A stretch of DNA of 64,000 nucleotides from assembly GCA_039811185.1 (NCBI GenBank), contig JBDHYF010000003.1:180082-244081 (forward strand), read 5' to 3'. The stretch comes from JAEZDR01 sp039811185. Lineage in GTDB: Bacteria > Bacteroidota > Bacteroidia > Chitinophagales > Chitinophagaceae. The translations under genes and the position numbers were made by a program. Below, in pieces: positions 35,009 to 44,693 of this stretch. Under the pieces are notes generated by a model that saw only the letters and a list, made by a program, of their open reading frames with translations, was not told the origin of the DNA and did no database searches. Within the stretch, counting starts at the first letter, position 1. Each line of letters begins with the position of its first letter.

Positions 35009-36298
35009 ATGAATGAACGGCTGTTGCAGTTTATCTGGCAGTTTCAGTATTTTAATACTGCATCGCTCCGTACTGTGCAAGGCGATGAAATAATGGTGCT
35101 GAATCCGGGAGTTTGTAATGTTAACCAAGGTCCGGATTTTTTGAATGCAAGAGTAAAAATCGGCGCTCAAAACTGGGCAGGGAACATCGAACTGCATTTA
35201 AAAACGTCCGATTTTCTTTTACATAAACATCAGTTCGATAAAAAATTTCAAAACCTCATTTTACATGTTGTTTACCATAACGATACCGACGTACTGGACC
35301 ACATCCCTACGCTGGAGTTGCAACCGCTCGTTTCGTCGGTTCTGTTAAACCGATATGCTACGTTGCTAAACAATGCGCCCTTCGTTTCGTGTCAAACTTT
35401 TTTGCCGGCGCTTTCCCACCTGCAATGGATGGCGTGGAAGGACCGGCTGGTGGCTGAAAGGCTGCATCAGAAAGCCGGTTATATTATACAAATGCTACAG
35501 CGTGTAAATGGCCATTGGGAGCAGTGCTTTTGGCAGTTGTTAAGCCGGAATTTCGGCTATAAGGTAAACGCAGATTTATTTGAGTTGATGGCGAGTTCAA
35601 TAGACTTAAATCTTATTGCAAAGCATAAACGCAGCGTAGTACAACTGGAGGCTTTGTTGATGGGCCAGGCCAATTTATTGTTAGGCGGGTTTAAGGACGA
35701 CTATCCGCAGATGCTGCAAAAGGAGCACAGGTTTTTAAAACAGAAATACCGTTTGGCACAACTGAACGCTTATCCCAATTTCCTCAGAATGCGGCCCGCT
35801 AATTTTCCCACGCTTCGATTGTCGCAACTGGCGGCGCTGCTTCACAAAAGCAACCATTTACTTTCAGTTGTGAAAGAAGAACCGTCCATAAGCGAATTGA
35901 AAAAGCTGTTTCAGGTTAGTGCAAACGATTATTGGAATTACCATTACCGGTTCGATGAGGAGACGCCTTATAAAGAAAAAGTCTTGGGGGAAGAAACAAT
36001 CCAGAATCTTTTCATCAACACGATTGTTCCTGTATTGTTTGCACTCGGCGATGTGTTTGCAAATGAAGCTTACAAAAACAAAGCGCTGCAATGGCTGGAA
36101 GCTTTACACGCAGAGAATAACAACGTCGTCCGTGGCTGGAAAGCGTTTTCGGTACCGGTAAAAACAGCGCTCGACTCGCAGGCGTTGCTGCAGCTGAAAT
36201 CCGTTTATTGCGCCGAACGCCTTTGTCTTAATTGTGCGGTGGGGAATCACATCCTCCGTAATTCCGGGTCAACGAGTTTCGACGTGCTACCAACTTAA
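35009..36298 (+). CDS. DUF2851 family protein
   Basis: A 429-residue protein from ATG 35009; an in-frame GTG five codons upstream is less likely. The opening LLQFIWQFQYFN, the GVCNVNQGPDFLNARVKI segment with WAGNIELHLKTSDF, and VVYHNDTDV are typical of DUF2851, a Bacteroidota-rich family of unknown function. The N-terminal part, with Asp and Glu residues in beta strands, recalls a nuclease-like fold, but this is not established. The last 12 bp overlap the convergent OsmC gene. Confidence 0.85.
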   Translation: MNERLLQFIWQFQYFNTASLRTVQGDEIMVLNPGVCNVNQGPDFLNARVKIGAQNWAGNIELHLKTSDFLLHKHQFDKKFQNLILHVVYHNDTDVLDHIPTLELQPLVSSVLLNRYATLLNNAPFVSCQTFLPALSHLQWMAWKDRLVAERLHQKAGYIIQMLQRVNGHWEQCFWQLLSRNFGYKVNADLFELMASSIDLNLIAKHKRSVVQLEALLMGQANLLLGGFKDDYPQMLQKEHRFLKQKYRLAQLNAYPNFLRMRPANFPTLRLSQLAALLHKSNHLLSVVKEEPSISELKKLFQVSANDYWNYHYRFDEETPYKEKVLGEETIQNLFINTIVPVLFALGDVFANEAYKNKALQWLEALHAENNNVVRGWKAFSVPVKTALDSQALLQLKSVYCAERLCLNCAVGNHILRNSGSTSFDVLPT

Positions 36299-36694
36299 TG
36301 ACAGCCTTACCTGAATGTCGGGATGAATGCTCATTTGCACGGGGCAGGTAACGGCCGTGCGCTCCAAGATGGTTTTATCTTTTTCGCTTAAATTCAAGCC
36401 TTGTGGAAATTGAATGTTTACGCCAATTTCACTTACACGCCTCGGATCGCTTGCCATAAATTTTGTTATCTCTATCGTTGTGCCCGTAAGGTCTATCTCC
36501 ATGTCTCTTGCTTTAATTCCCATCAACGTCATCATGCAGCTTCCGAGCGATGTGGCCAGTAAGTCAGTTGGTGAAAATCGTTCGCCCTTTCCCTGATTGT
36601 CGGTAGGCGCATCGGTTTCGATTACTGTATTGCTTTTTAAATGGGTAGCGGTGGTTCTTAAATTTCCGTTGTAAACAATTCTTGATGTAGGCAT
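36287..36694 (-). CDS. OsmC/Ohr-family peroxide reductase
   Basis: A 135-residue protein with the two redox cysteines of the family: SLGSCMMTL (about Cys52) and AVTCPV (about Cys116). It would reduce organic hydroperoxides with thiol reductants in the cytoplasm. It is the OsmC subgroup rather than Ohr by its short N terminus. Convergent with the DUF2851 gene; divergent from the membrane protein at 36742. Confidence 0.9.
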   Translation of the reverse strand: MPTSRIVYNGNLRTTATHLKSNTVIETDAPTDNQGKGERFSPTDLLATSLGSCMMTLMGIKARDMEIDLTGTTIEITKFMASDPRRVSEIGVNIQFPQGLNLSEKDKTILERTAVTCPVQMSIHPDIQVRLSLSW

Positions 36695-36741
36695 ATAAGG
36701 TTATTTTTTATTTATTTTTACCGTTAAGTAAACCGCAGGAA

Positions 36742-37551
36742 GTGAAGAAATTAATTTTTTTGATGATGTTGATTGCAGTTTCCGCTGCAAGTTATGGCCA
36801 AACAAGAAAAGAACGAAAAGCTCAGCAACGAAAAGAACAGAACGAACGCATAAAAAAATTAATTGCACAAGAAGAGGAGGGAACAATCATCTTTAATAAG
36901 CAAAATGCAATCGGGCTGAAATTAATGACCGATGGTTACGGTTTGTATTATGAACATGGGTGGGCCAAATCGATAAAGAAAACAAACCTTGTCTGGATTG
37001 AGCTGGCCGAGCGCAAACATCCTAAAGAAGAAAAAATCACATACACTCACCCGGCATACGGCACAGGCAATCCGTTTATTTTTGGGAAGATAAACAACCT
37101 TTATTATGCCAAGCTGGGCTTTTCGCAGTCGCTATTGCTTGGTGGTAAAGGAAACAAAAACGGTGTTGCCGTTATGGCTATTTACGGCGGCGGATTCAGC
37201 GCCGGCTTTTTAAAACCGTATTATCTTAAGGTGCCTAATAAGGTAAATCCATCACAAATAGATGATGTACGATACGAGGGCGCCGATACAGTTTATTTTA
37301 TCGGGCAGGGGCCGGTACTCGGTTCATCGGGCTTTACCAAGGGTTTTGGCATGGCAAAGTTCGTTCCCGGCGCACATGCACGGGCTGCTGTCCGGTTCGA
37401 TTACGGTCGCTATCGCGACGTGGTATCGGCGCTGGAGGCCGGTGTTAATGCCGACTATTATTTTCAGGAAATGCCAATGATGGCACAAAACCCTGCAAAG
37501 AAGTTTTTCTTTAACGCCTACGTAGCGCTCATTTTTGGCAAGCGGAAGTAG
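36742..37551 (+). CDS. Putative outer-membrane/secreted hypothetical protein
   Basis: A 269-residue protein. The best start is GTG 36742, preceded by AGGA, because it yields a proper signal peptide (KKLIFLMMLIAVSAASYGQ); a downstream ATG would cut the lysines. A basic stretch (RKERKAQQRKEQNERIKKL) follows the cleavage site. The rest consists of amphipathic strands with aromatic residues and ends in FNAYVALIFGKRK, consistent with a small outer-membrane barrel. No family is named. It ends 1 bp before the convergent radC stop. Confidence 0.78.
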   Translation: MKKLIFLMMLIAVSAASYGQTRKERKAQQRKEQNERIKKLIAQEEEGTIIFNKQNAIGLKLMTDGYGLYYEHGWAKSIKKTNLVWIELAERKHPKEEKITYTHPAYGTGNPFIFGKINNLYYAKLGFSQSLLLGGKGNKNGVAVMAIYGGGFSAGFLKPYYLKVPNKVNPSQIDDVRYEGADTVYFIGQGPVLGSSGFTKGFGMAKFVPGAHARAAVRFDYGRYRDVVSALEAGVNADYYFQEMPMMAQNPAKKFFFNAYVALIFGKRK

Positions 37552-38241
37552 CTACAAAAGCCCTTCGTCCTGGAAAGAAAAGTAGTTTTCATCACTTACA
37601 ATGATGTGGTCGAGTAATTTAATTTGAAGCATTTCTGCCGCTGTTTTTATCGATTGTGTGAGTTGCTCATCTGCGCGGCTCGGCTTTACATTTCCACTTG
37701 GATGGTTATGACAAAGAATGATGGAAGTTGCATTGTATTGAAGGGCTGCTTTAAAAATTATCCGTGGATCTGCAACTGTTCCGGAAAGCCCGCCTTCACT
37801 TAAAACCATGTGATGGTTTACTCTGTTGGCGTTGTTCAGAAACATCACAACAAAAAGCTCGATGTTTTTATGTCCGATTTTGGCCTGTAAAAATTTGGCA
37901 GCGTCTTCTGGCTGCTTAATTACATAGGGTATCGTTTCGCTTGCAAGGCGCCTGAAACCCAGTTCGGCCGCGGCTGCCAGAGTAATAGCCCGTGCCCGGC
38001 CCAGCCCTTTGATGTTGAGTTTCTGAATGTCTTCAACGGATAACCGCGACAATTTTTTTAAATCGTTGCCCGTCTTATGCAGCAACTCTCTCGCAATGTG
38101 CACCGCTGAGGCATCTTTCGTACCGCTGTTGATGAGTATCGCCAGCAGCTCGGAATCGCTTAGCGCTTCTGCGCCTTTTAAAATCAGTTTTTCGCGGGGA
38201 CGGTCGTCCACAGCCCAGTTTTTTATCGATGCATTTTGCAT
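37552..38241 (-). CDS. radC: RadC-family JAB/MPN domain protein
   Basis: A 229-residue protein from ATG 38241; the frame extends upstream with non-homologous sequence. A helix-hairpin-helix N-terminal part (about 1-100, with LNIKGLGRARAITLAAAAEL) is followed by the JAMM metalloprotease-like motif CHNHPSGNVKPSRAD with an upstream Glu in VLSEGGLSGT. The function is unclear despite the historic DNA-repair name; the motif predicts a Zn2+ hydrolase fold. Length is normal for the family. Confidence 0.9.
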   Translation of the reverse strand: MQNASIKNWAVDDRPREKLILKGAEALSDSELLAILINSGTKDASAVHIARELLHKTGNDLKKLSRLSVEDIQKLNIKGLGRARAITLAAAAELGFRRLASETIPYVIKQPEDAAKFLQAKIGHKNIELFVVMFLNNANRVNHHMVLSEGGLSGTVADPRIIFKAALQYNATSIILCHNHPSGNVKPSRADEQLTQSIKTAAEMLQIKLLDHIIVSDENYFSFQDEGLL

Positions 38242-38568
38242 AAGGTACGATTGGAAATTTAAATTACTCAATTTCTTCTTCCATCGCTGCCTCAACACGA
38301 GATTTTTCGTTTCGACAAAACAATTTTTTGGGTGATAAACATGAAGTTAGGCCCCTGGGCAACCGCTCAAAGCTTCACTGGCACTGACTTTGAAAGAATA
38401 GATGAAAATCTTTTCACATGAAACCGGTAAAAAATATTATAAAAGGGATCCGGGAAATATTTCCTGCCATCGACATCAACCGACCTGTATTTTCTGCTGT
38501 AAATTAAAATGCTATGATAGTACTTATTTCCATCATCAGAATGGTGAACGCCTTGCTCCAGAAGCAAT
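38242..38568. other. 327-bp intergenic region, no gene seen
   Basis: Between radC and the ABC ATPase gene, both on the minus strand. It is AT-rich and has stops in all frames at short intervals. A 94-residue minus frame partly covers it but overlaps the ABC gene and has no coding features. No terminator or promoter stands out. Confidence 0.5.
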
Positions 38569-39318
38569 CTAATTAAACCATTCAACCATTTCAGAAGGGG
38601 TGAGGTTTTTCTTTGCTTCCCCGCTGATATCGCGGCATAGTATTCCTTCACGCATCTGAATCAGTCTGCTCCCAAAAGTTTGTGCGTGCTTAAGGTTATG
38701 CGTTATCAATATGGCACTGAGCTTCCTTTTTGTAATCATAGCCTTTGCTAGCTGCATTATCAATTCAGCCGTTTTCGGGTCCAGTGCTGCCGCCGGTTCA
38801 TCAAGCAGCAGCAGTTCGGTGTCATCCATCGTACTCATCAGCAAAGTGAGCGCCTGACGCTGACCTCCGGATAAGCTCCCCATTCGAAGATTAAGTTTTT
38901 TTTCCAGGCCCAACCCCAACACAGCCACTATATCTTCTACCTGTTTCTTAAAGTCTTTGTCGATACCGACTGTTAACTTTTTCGCCTTTGACCGAATGGC
39001 GGCGAGCCGGAAATTATCTACTACGGTTAAGTCGGGCGCTGTGCCGCTTAACGGGTCCTGAAAAACCTTTGAAACAAAACGCGAACGGCGGTTTTCTGAC
39101 AGATAATCAATTCTTTGATTGTTCAGGTGAATGCTTCCTGAGGTTAGCTGTGCGGACCCGCTGATGGCATTTATCAGGGTAGATTTACCGCTGCCATTAG
39201 CGCCAATCAGCACAACAAATTCGCCGCGTTCAATACGCAGATTCACCGATTTAACGGCATTCGTTTCGTTGGCCTTTCCTTTATTGAAAACAACAGATAC
39301 CTCTTTCAGTTCAAGCAT
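38569..39318 (-). CDS. ABC transporter ATP-binding protein (TrpZ-like)
   Basis: A 249-residue nucleotide-binding protein. Walker A is GANGSGKST, the signature is LSGGQRQAL, Walker B is LLLLDEPAAALD and the switch His lies in LITHNLKH. It is the last gene of a three-gene operon and overlaps the permease by 8 bp. With that permease and the binding lipoprotein it forms an importer of the COG1101/COG4120/COG2984 type, for which tryptophan or other small ligands are known substrates in other bacteria. The substrate here is not determined. Confidence 0.88.
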   Translation of the reverse strand: MLELKEVSVVFNKGKANETNAVKSVNLRIERGEFVVLIGANGSGKSTLINAISGSAQLTSGSIHLNNQRIDYLSENRRSRFVSKVFQDPLSGTAPDLTVVDNFRLAAIRSKAKKLTVGIDKDFKKQVEDIVAVLGLGLEKKLNLRMGSLSGGQRQALTLLMSTMDDTELLLLDEPAAALDPKTAELIMQLAKAMITKRKLSAILITHNLKHAQTFGSRLIQMREGILCRDISGEAKKNLTPSEMVEWFN

Positions 39319-40174
39319 TTGCCTTAAGTTTTACCGATGATAAAGCAACGATGATTAATACGAAGGCCGCCGTAACCAATTTCAACAGGGTAGGATCGAG
39401 GCCGAGCGAAAGCGCAAAAGCCAGTGCCAGACGGAACGCTATGCTGCCCGCGATAACGAGCGCAATTTGTAATACAACAGAAGTGATGCCGAACGATTTT
39501 ATGATAGCGTCGGCCATTAAAACCGATCCCAACCCAATGATGACAATCCCGATTCCCATGTTAATGTCGGCAAAGCCCTGATACTGCGACATAAGAAATC
39601 CGGCTGTTGCCGTCATACTGTTAGCAATGGCCAGCCCTGTAATGCGCATCCTGTCAACATTTACGCCCATTGCTCTGGCCATTGTGAGGCTGTTTCCGGT
39701 GGCGCGCATAGCAATTCCGAAATCGGTCTTCAGCAGGTAAATAAGTGTAACCGAAAACAATGCAACAATTGAAATAGCCGTCCACAGCGCAGCAAGTGGC
39801 AGGCCTCCAAATAGGGAGAAAATGTTTTCCGATGCAATGAGTGGGATGTTTGAGCGGCCCATCACTTTCAGGTTTACCGAATAAAGTGCTGTCATTATGA
39901 GGATACCGGAAAGAAGGGCATCTATTTTCAAGCGGGTATGCACAAAGCCGGTTGCTGCGCCTGCAACAGCGCCGCCGACAATAACGAGCGGCAAAGCAAC
40001 CAAATAATGAGCCGGATACATGAGTACCACAGCGGTAACTGCTGCCCCTAAAGTATAACTGCCATCGGTGGTGATGTCCGGGATATTAAAAATTTTCATG
40101 CTCACGAAAATCCCCATCGACATAAGCGATAAACATAAACCCGCAATTATGGCTGCCAGATAATAGTCCATCAA
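39311..40174 (-). CDS. ABC transporter permease (TrpY-like)
   Basis: A 287-residue membrane protein with about 8 hydrophobic helices. IPDITTDGSYTLGAAVTAV and GNSLTMARAMGVNVDRMRITGLAIAN match the COG4120 branch of branched-chain-type permeases; the latter contacts the ATPase. It overlaps the upstream lipoprotein gene by 4 bp and the downstream ATPase gene by 8 bp, so translation is probably coupled across the operon. Confidence 0.87.
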   Translation of the reverse strand: MMDYYLAAIIAGLCLSLMSMGIFVSMKIFNIPDITTDGSYTLGAAVTAVVLMYPAHYLVALPLVIVGGAVAGAATGFVHTRLKIDALLSGILIMTALYSVNLKVMGRSNIPLIASENIFSLFGGLPLAALWTAISIVALFSVTLIYLLKTDFGIAMRATGNSLTMARAMGVNVDRMRITGLAIANSMTATAGFLMSQYQGFADINMGIGIVIIGLGSVLMADAIIKSFGITSVVLQIALVIAGSIAFRLALAFALSLGLDPTLLKLVTAAFVLIIVALSSVKLKANA

Positions 40175-41124
40175 ATTTTTTCAAAGTTTGCAGGAATTGA
40201 AATGCCGAACTTTTCAGCCGCTTTTTCGTTGATGATCCGGTTGCGTTTTGAAACCGTTTGCCAGTGAATGTTTTTGAGCGATCCGGTGCGCAAATAGATG
40301 GCAGCCTGTGCGCCCGCATCATATCCCCATTGATGCATGTCTGCTCCAAAAGCCGCTACAGCACCGCGTTTCACCAATCCGGCCTCGCTGGTAAATACGG
40401 GAACATTGTTGTTGTTGCATGCCTGAATAATGGTTTCGAAAGAGGCAAACACAGTATTGTCGGGGTTGGCGAAAAATGCGTCGATGTTTTTATTTAACAG
40501 CGACTGCGTAACCAGTTGCACCTCGGAAGAATTATTCACTGCGGCAGGGATTAGTTCTATCCGGAGAGTCTCTGCCGTGCGCCTGATTCGTTCATATGCC
40601 TGAACAGACTGCGGTTCGGATAAGTTGTATAACATGCCCACCCGAAGCGGAACCTTCTCTTTTTTTAGCAGTTTTGGAATCAGTGTAAAGGCTGTATCGA
40701 TGTACCATAGTTCTTCACCAACACCGAATAAATTGTCAGGTGCTTTTTTAGTTTTTGTTTCCAGACTCATCACCGATGGCACCGGCGAAACCATCATAAA
40801 CACGGGTATAGACGGGGTTGCCTGAACGGCTGCAATGGTGGCTGTTGTAGGGTTAGCGGCAATCAGCGCCACTTGTTTTGAAATAAAATACTGCACAATT
40901 TGGGTAAGCGCGGGGATATCGCCCTGTGCGTTTCTGTAAATCACTTTCAGACTGCCTTTCTCTTCACTAAAACCGCTGTCGGCAAGCGCCTGCATAAATC
41001 CGTCGGTTGCCAATTTCAGCGTAGCATCTTCCAACTGATCCACAACCCCAATAACCGGGACCTCGGTGTCATTGGTGCGGCACCCCAAAAACACGATGAT
41101 GCAAACTAAACTCAGCCATCTCAT
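40171..41124 (-). CDS. ABC transporter substrate-binding lipoprotein (TrpX-like)
   Basis: A 317-residue lipoprotein: MRWLSLVCIIVFLGC ends in a lipobox with Cys15. The periplasmic-binding-protein type 1 fold (IGVVDQLEDATLKLATDGFMQAL, AANPTTATIAAVQ, VPVFTSEAGLVKRGAVAAFG) matches COG2984 (DUF534). It is first in the operon and captures the ligand at the outer face of the inner membrane. The family binds tryptophan or tyrosine in some species; specificity here is not shown. Confidence 0.88.
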   Translation of the reverse strand: MRWLSLVCIIVFLGCRTNDTEVPVIGVVDQLEDATLKLATDGFMQALADSGFSEEKGSLKVIYRNAQGDIPALTQIVQYFISKQVALIAANPTTATIAAVQATPSIPVFMMVSPVPSVMSLETKTKKAPDNLFGVGEELWYIDTAFTLIPKLLKKEKVPLRVGMLYNLSEPQSVQAYERIRRTAETLRIELIPAAVNNSSEVQLVTQSLLNKNIDAFFANPDNTVFASFETIIQACNNNNVPVFTSEAGLVKRGAVAAFGADMHQWGYDAGAQAAIYLRTGSLKNIHWQTVSKRNRIINEKAAEKFGISIPANFEKI

Positions 41125-41243
41125 GAAGGAAAATTTTCTGTTTTAAATGTGCTACAAAGTAAGGTATTTAATTATAGGTATTTGTATCATTGTGACAGGA
41201 TGTTATGATGAACTCATGATTCGGAATAATAAAAATCGAACGT

Positions 41244-41678
41244 ATGCCCGGCGATGATTTATACAGGTTCATGGCGGCACAGGCGAGCACATACAGCGAA
41301 GCTTTGCATGAGATAAAAGCCGGAAAGAAAAGAACGCATTGGATGTGGTATGTGTTTCCGCAGCTGCGTGGTCTTGGCAGCAGTAATTTCTCTGTTTTGT
41401 ATGGAATCGCCTCATTGCAGGAGGCGCGTGCCTATCTGTTACATCCTGTTCTTGGAGTGCGATTAAAGGAAATTTCGAATGCGTTGCTTCGGTGGAAACA
41501 AAGAACGGCCACGGACATTTTGGGGCGGCCCGACGACAGGAAGTTGCAATCGTGCATGACCTTGTTTTCCTTAGCTGCCGGCACAAATAATGAACTTTTC
41601 GATGAAGTGCTGCATGTTTTTTTTGAGGGCAAACGCGACGAAAAAACAATTCAGCTGTTAAACGAGAAAGCGATTTAA
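41244..41678 (+). CDS. DUF1810 family protein
   Basis: A 144-residue cytoplasmic helical protein. The hallmark KKRTHWMWYVFPQLRGLG sits at about 28-45, and later GRPDDRKLQSCMTLFSLA. DUF1810 proteins are widespread; related single-domain members are associated with ADP-ribose/NAD metabolism in some operons, but no activity can be claimed here. It is followed 18 bp later by folC and is probably cotranscribed. Confidence 0.87.
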   Translation: MPGDDLYRFMAAQASTYSEALHEIKAGKKRTHWMWYVFPQLRGLGSSNFSVLYGIASLQEARAYLLHPVLGVRLKEISNALLRWKQRTATDILGRPDDRKLQSCMTLFSLAAGTNNELFDEVLHVFFEGKRDEKTIQLLNEKAI

Positions 41679-41696
41679 TGTTGAATTTTGCAGACC

Positions 41697-43010
41697 ATGA
41701 CTTATCCGGAAACAATAGAATACCTTTTTTCTACCTTGCCAATGTTCTCCCGCTTGGGCGGCCGGGCCATCAAGAAAACCTTGGCGAACATTGAAGCCCT
41801 CTGCAACCACTTAGGCCATCCGGAAAACTTGTTTAAATCGGTTCATGTCGGCGGAACAAACGGCAAGGGCTCAGTCAGCAATATGTTAGCGGCCGTGCTT
41901 CAGCAGCAAGGATACAAAACCGGCTTGTACACTTCTCCTCATCTCTTCGATTTCAGAGAAAGGATTAGAGTAAACGGAATTCCTTGCACAGAAAATTTTG
42001 TGGTTGAGTTTGTCCGCAGCTACAAATCCGTTATTGAGGAGATACAGCCTTCTTTTTTTGAAATTACCGTTGCAATGGCTTTCCGGTATTTTGCTCAGGA
42101 AAAAGTAGATATCGCCGTGATTGAAGTGGGATTAGGCGGGCGGCTCGACAGTACCAATATTATTGCGCCGGAGCTCAGCATTATCACCAACATCGGCCTC
42201 GATCATACCGATATGCTGGGAAACACCCTTCAGGAAATTGCGGGCGAAAAGGCCGGCATCATCAAACCCAACACACCGGTGTTAATAGGCGAATTGCAAA
42301 GCGAAACCTTTCCGGTATTTCAGCAAGCTGCGGCAAAAGCATCTGCTCCTTTAACGCTTGCCGAAGATGTTTTCACCGTTTCGGTACTCACGTCAGACTT
42401 AACTCAAATGACCACCGATTGCTTCTGCCGTAGCAAGAGTCTTTCGTTTACCATCAAGTCTAAGTTGTCAGGACCGCATCAGGTGAAAAACATCAGAACA
42501 GCGCTTGCAGCGGCAGTCGTGCTCCGCGATGGTGGGATAGAGATTTCGCAGGATTCGTTAGTGGCCGGAATCGAAAACGTAAAAGACATTACGGGTTTTT
42601 GGGGAAGGATGGAAGTGTTGCAAACACAACCACTGGTGCTTGCCGATGTGGCGCACAATGCCGAGGGCATGCAAACGCTATTGCAAACCGTTGCAAATGT
42701 TGCATACAGAAACTTACATGTTGTTATCGGGCTGGTTAAGGATAAGGATGCAGACGCCATGTTATCGCTGTTGCCGCCTTTGGCCCATTACTATTTTACC
42801 AATGCTTCCATTCCCCGGGCGCTTCCGGCTGATGAACTGCAGCTTTTGGGAGCGAAATACTTGTTGGATGGTGCGGCCTACCAAAGCGTTGGCGAAGCCG
42901 TTGATGCAGCTTTGCAAAATGCAACAGCCGACGACCTTGTTGTAATTGCGGGCAGCTTTTTTATTGTAGCTGAAATTGATGTAAGGCGGTTTCGCCTGCC
43001 GGGAAAATAA
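41697..43010 (+). CDS. folC: Folylpolyglutamate/dihydrofolate synthase
   Basis: A 437-residue Mur-ligase-family protein from ATG 41697. The P-loop HVGGTNGKGSVSN, FEITVAMAFRYFAQ and IEVGLGGRLDSTN with NIGLDHTDMLG, plus a C-terminal domain with DVAHNAEGMQTLL, cover ATP, folate and glutamate sites. It adds glutamate to dihydropteroate and to folates. It follows the DUF1810 gene and shares a hairpin with the convergent ABC-F gene. Confidence 0.93.
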   Translation: MTYPETIEYLFSTLPMFSRLGGRAIKKTLANIEALCNHLGHPENLFKSVHVGGTNGKGSVSNMLAAVLQQQGYKTGLYTSPHLFDFRERIRVNGIPCTENFVVEFVRSYKSVIEEIQPSFFEITVAMAFRYFAQEKVDIAVIEVGLGGRLDSTNIIAPELSIITNIGLDHTDMLGNTLQEIAGEKAGIIKPNTPVLIGELQSETFPVFQQAAAKASAPLTLAEDVFTVSVLTSDLTQMTTDCFCRSKSLSFTIKSKLSGPHQVKNIRTALAAAVVLRDGGIEISQDSLVAGIENVKDITGFWGRMEVLQTQPLVLADVAHNAEGMQTLLQTVANVAYRNLHVVIGLVKDKDADAMLSLLPPLAHYYFTNASIPRALPADELQLLGAKYLLDGAAYQSVGEAVDAALQNATADDLVVIAGSFFIVAEIDVRRFRLPGK

Positions 43011-43011
43011 A

Positions 43012-43035
43012 GGCCGCAACAAGTAAGCTGCGGCC
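43012..43035. terminator. Hairpin between folC and the convergent ABC-F gene
   Basis: GGCCGCA (43012-43018) pairs with TGCGGCC (43029-43035) with a 10-nt loop. No strong T-run follows on either side, so it may only partly terminate or protect the 3' ends of both mRNAs. Confidence 0.55.
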
Positions 43036-43041
43036 ATTCCA

Positions 43042-44667
43042 TTAGTTATACATTTCTTCCCGAAGTTGCTTCACCCTGTCATCGCTTAAATATTCATCGA
43101 AAGTCATCAGGCGATCGATGATTCCTTTAGGAGTAAGTTCGATAATGCGGTTGGCAACCGTTTGCATAAATGTGTGATCGTGCGAGGTCAGGAGCACCAC
43201 ACCGGGAAACATCTGGCATCCGTCGTTGAAGCTTTGGATGCTCTCGAGGTCGAGGTGGTTGGTGGGTTGGTCAAGCACAATCAGGTTCGGCCCTTGTAAC
43301 ATCATACGGCTTACCATGCATCTTACTTTTTCACCACCACTCAGCACATTTGTTTTTTTCATGATGTCGTCGCCGCTAAAGAGCATCTTTCCCAGAAATC
43401 CACGGAGGAAAGGCTCGTCGGCATCGGTTACCCACGACGGAACAAATTGGCGCAACCAATCGATCAGCGAAATTTTTTCTTCAAAAAACTCACTGTTTTC
43501 GTATGGCAGATAGGCTTTCGTAATGGTGGTTCCCCATTCAAATTTTCCGTTTTCGGGCTTAGCGTTTTCGTTGATGATTTCGAAAAACTGGGTTACCGCC
43601 AAAGGGTCGCGGCTCAAGAATGCGATTTTATCGTTTTTCCCTACGCTGAAACTCACTTTGTCGAAAAGCGTTCTGCCTTCGATAGATTGTTTCAGGTTCT
43701 CTACATTTAAAATTTGATTACCCACTTCGCGTTGCGGCTGAAAAATAATTCCCGGATAGCGGCGTGTGGAGGGTTCTATCTCTTCAATATTTAATTTTTC
43801 GAGTGCTTTTTTCCGGCTGGTGGCTTGTTTGCTTTTTGATGCGTTGGCCGAAAACCGCGCAATAAAGTCGATTAAAGCCTGCCGCTTTTCCTCAACTTTT
43901 TTGTTCTTGTCCGTAATTTGACGCGCCATTAACTGAGAACTCTCATACCAAAAAGTGTAGTTGCCGGTAAAGACTTTTATTTTCTGGCGGTCAACGTCGG
44001 CAACGTGCGTACACACAGCGTCTAAAAAGTGTCTGTCGTGCGAAACCACCAGTACAATATTTTCGTAATCGGCAAGGAAATTTTCGAGCCAGCCGATCGT
44101 TTCAATATCAAGACCGTTCGTAGGTTCATCTAGTAAAAGAATATCGGGATTCCCGAAGAGTGCCTGCGCAAGCAACACGCGCAACTTTAAGTTAGACGGA
44201 ATATCTTTCATCAAACTTTGGTGGTAGCTTTCCTTTATGCCCAAATTGCTCAACAGGGTAGCGGCGCTGCTTTCTGCTTCATAACCGCCCATCTCTCCAA
44301 AATCGCCTTCCAGTTCCGCCGCCTTCATTCCATCTTCTTCGGTAAAATCTTCTTTTGCATATATCTTTTCCCGTTCGTGCATAATTTCCCAGAGTTTCTT
44401 ATGCCCCATTAAAACGGTATTCAGCACATTCACTTCATCAAACTCAAATTGATTCTGTTTTAAAACAGCCATTCGCTCACCGGGTGTAATTTCAACCGAT
44501 CCTTTCGATGGTTCAATTTCGCCGCTCAGAATTTTTAAAAAAGTAGATTTTCCTGCTCCGTTGGCGCCAATAACTCCATAACAATTTCCTTTAGTAAAAT
44601 TGATGTTTACTTCGTCGAACAGAACGCGCTTCCCAAATGAGAGCGTTAGGTTTTTTACACTGATCAT
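43042..44667 (-). CDS. ABC-F family ATPase (YbiT-like)
   Basis: A 541-residue cytoplasmic protein with two ABC cassettes and no membrane segments. Cassette 1 has Walker A GANGAGKST and Walker B DILLLDEPTNGLD, with signature region SNLKLRVLLAQAL in place of LSGGxxxR, as in YbiT. Cassette 2 has LSGGEKVR and DQPTNHLD, but its expected Walker A region reads KIAFLSRDPLAVTQF and lacks GxxxxGKS/T. ABC-F proteins act on the ribosomal E site. A TATCTTTG box lies upstream. Confidence 0.9.
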   Translation of the reverse strand: MISVKNLTLSFGKRVLFDEVNINFTKGNCYGVIGANGAGKSTFLKILSGEIEPSKGSVEITPGERMAVLKQNQFEFDEVNVLNTVLMGHKKLWEIMHEREKIYAKEDFTEEDGMKAAELEGDFGEMGGYEAESSAATLLSNLGIKESYHQSLMKDIPSNLKLRVLLAQALFGNPDILLLDEPTNGLDIETIGWLENFLADYENIVLVVSHDRHFLDAVCTHVADVDRQKIKVFTGNYTFWYESSQLMARQITDKNKKVEEKRQALIDFIARFSANASKSKQATSRKKALEKLNIEEIEPSTRRYPGIIFQPQREVGNQILNVENLKQSIEGRTLFDKVSFSVGKNDKIAFLSRDPLAVTQFFEIINENAKPENGKFEWGTTITKAYLPYENSEFFEEKISLIDWLRQFVPSWVTDADEPFLRGFLGKMLFSGDDIMKKTNVLSGGEKVRCMVSRMMLQGPNLIVLDQPTNHLDLESIQSFNDGCQMFPGVVLLTSHDHTFMQTVANRIIELTPKGIIDRLMTFDEYLSDDRVKQLREEMYN

Positions 44668-44693
44668 GTTGCTTAAAAAAAAAATTTAAGGCG

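Noticed and set aside
38367..38651. Minus frame of 94 codons between radC and the ABC ATPase gene
   Set aside because: Overlaps the end of the ABC ATPase in another frame and has no coding features or promoter.
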